Shown piece by piece: positions 63,724 through 64,000 of a stretch of DNA of 64,000 bases. Position 1 is the stretch's first letter, and each line of letters opens with the position of its first letter. The notes under the pieces are model-generated. The model did not search any database, was not told the DNA's origin, and saw only the letters and a program-made list of their open reading frames with translations. The DNA is from Micromonospora sp. DSM 45708 (lineage in GTDB: Bacteria; Actinomycetota; Actinomycetes; Mycobacteriales; Micromonosporaceae). Where the stretch lies: assembly GCF_039566955.1 (NCBI RefSeq), contig NZ_CP154796.1, positions 992,001-1,056,000 of the forward strand, read 5' to 3'. The position numbers were made by a program, and so were the translations under genes.

Positions 63724-64000
63724 CGGCCATCCGCAGCCCGCCGGCTACTGCTGGGCGACAACGCTCGCACCTCCGCCTGGATCACCGCCGGAGTGCTCGG
63801 CCTGGTCGTGACGGGTGCGGTGCTGGTCGCGCTGCCGATTCTGCTGTGTGCCGCGGTTAGGGTTGGCGGCGGTGGGGATTGTGGCACGTCGGGGCGGACG
63901 GAAGCCGCAGCAGCGTCTGCTATGGGCCTATTGAGGCAAACTACAGAACCTCATCGGAGGTGGTCCCGCGGCCACCACCCGACCATCAGCGGCCCCGGCA
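63724..64000 (+). pseudogene. open frame with membrane helix running off the window
   Basis: Directly after the TAG the same frame continues to the window end without a stop. It contains a good transmembrane segment (ITAGVLGLVVTGAVLVALPI) followed by a Gly-rich stretch with GGGGDCGTSG. No convincing start precedes it. It may be the continuation of the 63634 gene interrupted by a stop, or the start of an ICE envelope protein whose remainder lies to the right. Confidence 0.3.

Overview
This is chromosomal DNA of a high-GC actinobacterium. Strong GC codon bias, frequent GTG and TTG starts, leaderless-looking promoters, a WhiJ-like XRE/DUF397 pair, a DUF6328 protein and an actinobacterial Zur/SmtB zinc locus all point that way. 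I infer Micromonosporaceae (Micromonospora-like) from overall feel; no rRNA is present to confirm it.

Left part (1-17 kb): a TPP-riboswitch-controlled YkoE-type thiamin-precursor transporter component, an alpha/beta hydrolase with a SIS protein, a DUF6328 membrane protein and a long acyl-CoA dehydrogenase. Next comes a 560-bp intergenic block made of three kinds of repeat, then a zinc homeostasis locus (ArsR/SmtB-Zur and ZnuABC with a candidate Zur box). Housekeeping glyS and dusB follow, then a secreted C39-like peptidase and a GH20 hexosaminidase with a LacI-type operator.

Middle (17-34 kb): ppdK, a VOC protein, dgt and dnaG. Between dgt and dnaG sit an iron-box-controlled siderophore-interacting protein, an internally deleted BCCT-transporter relic and an ABC-2 exporter with an XRE regulator. 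Then come a decayed PIN toxin-antitoxin pair, an intact FitAB/VapBC-type pair, a membrane NACHT NTPase with a small CxxC partner, a divergent XRE/DUF397 pair and a BrkB/YihY protein.

Sugar and cyclitol region (34-57 kb): a ROK regulator, a ribose-type ABC importer and a Gfo/Idh/MocA oxidoreductase are followed by a tightly overlapping eight-gene ebo-like cluster. That cluster holds an inositol-phosphate-synthase homologue, UbiA/EboC, a sugar isomerase, EboA, TatD/EboB, EboE, an EboF-like phosphodiesterase and a polyprenyl synthetase. After it come two large secreted multidomain proteins (PQQ-sugar dehydrogenase; ThuA plus DUF1080), a sugar phosphate isomerase and a second ROK regulator. The flanking genes look like a keto-sugar/glycoside catabolic locus. 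The central cluster looks like biosynthesis and export of a prenyl-linked cyclitol or similar metabolite, with unknown product.

Right part (57-64 kb): tRNA-Asn, an MMPL transporter with an FAD oxidoreductase, then tRNA-Met. Beyond tRNA-Met the sequence becomes accessory: a GntR-like remnant, HicAB, a frameshifted zinc-ribbon gene and ICE-like small proteins up to the window edge. This suggests an integration hotspot at the tRNA.
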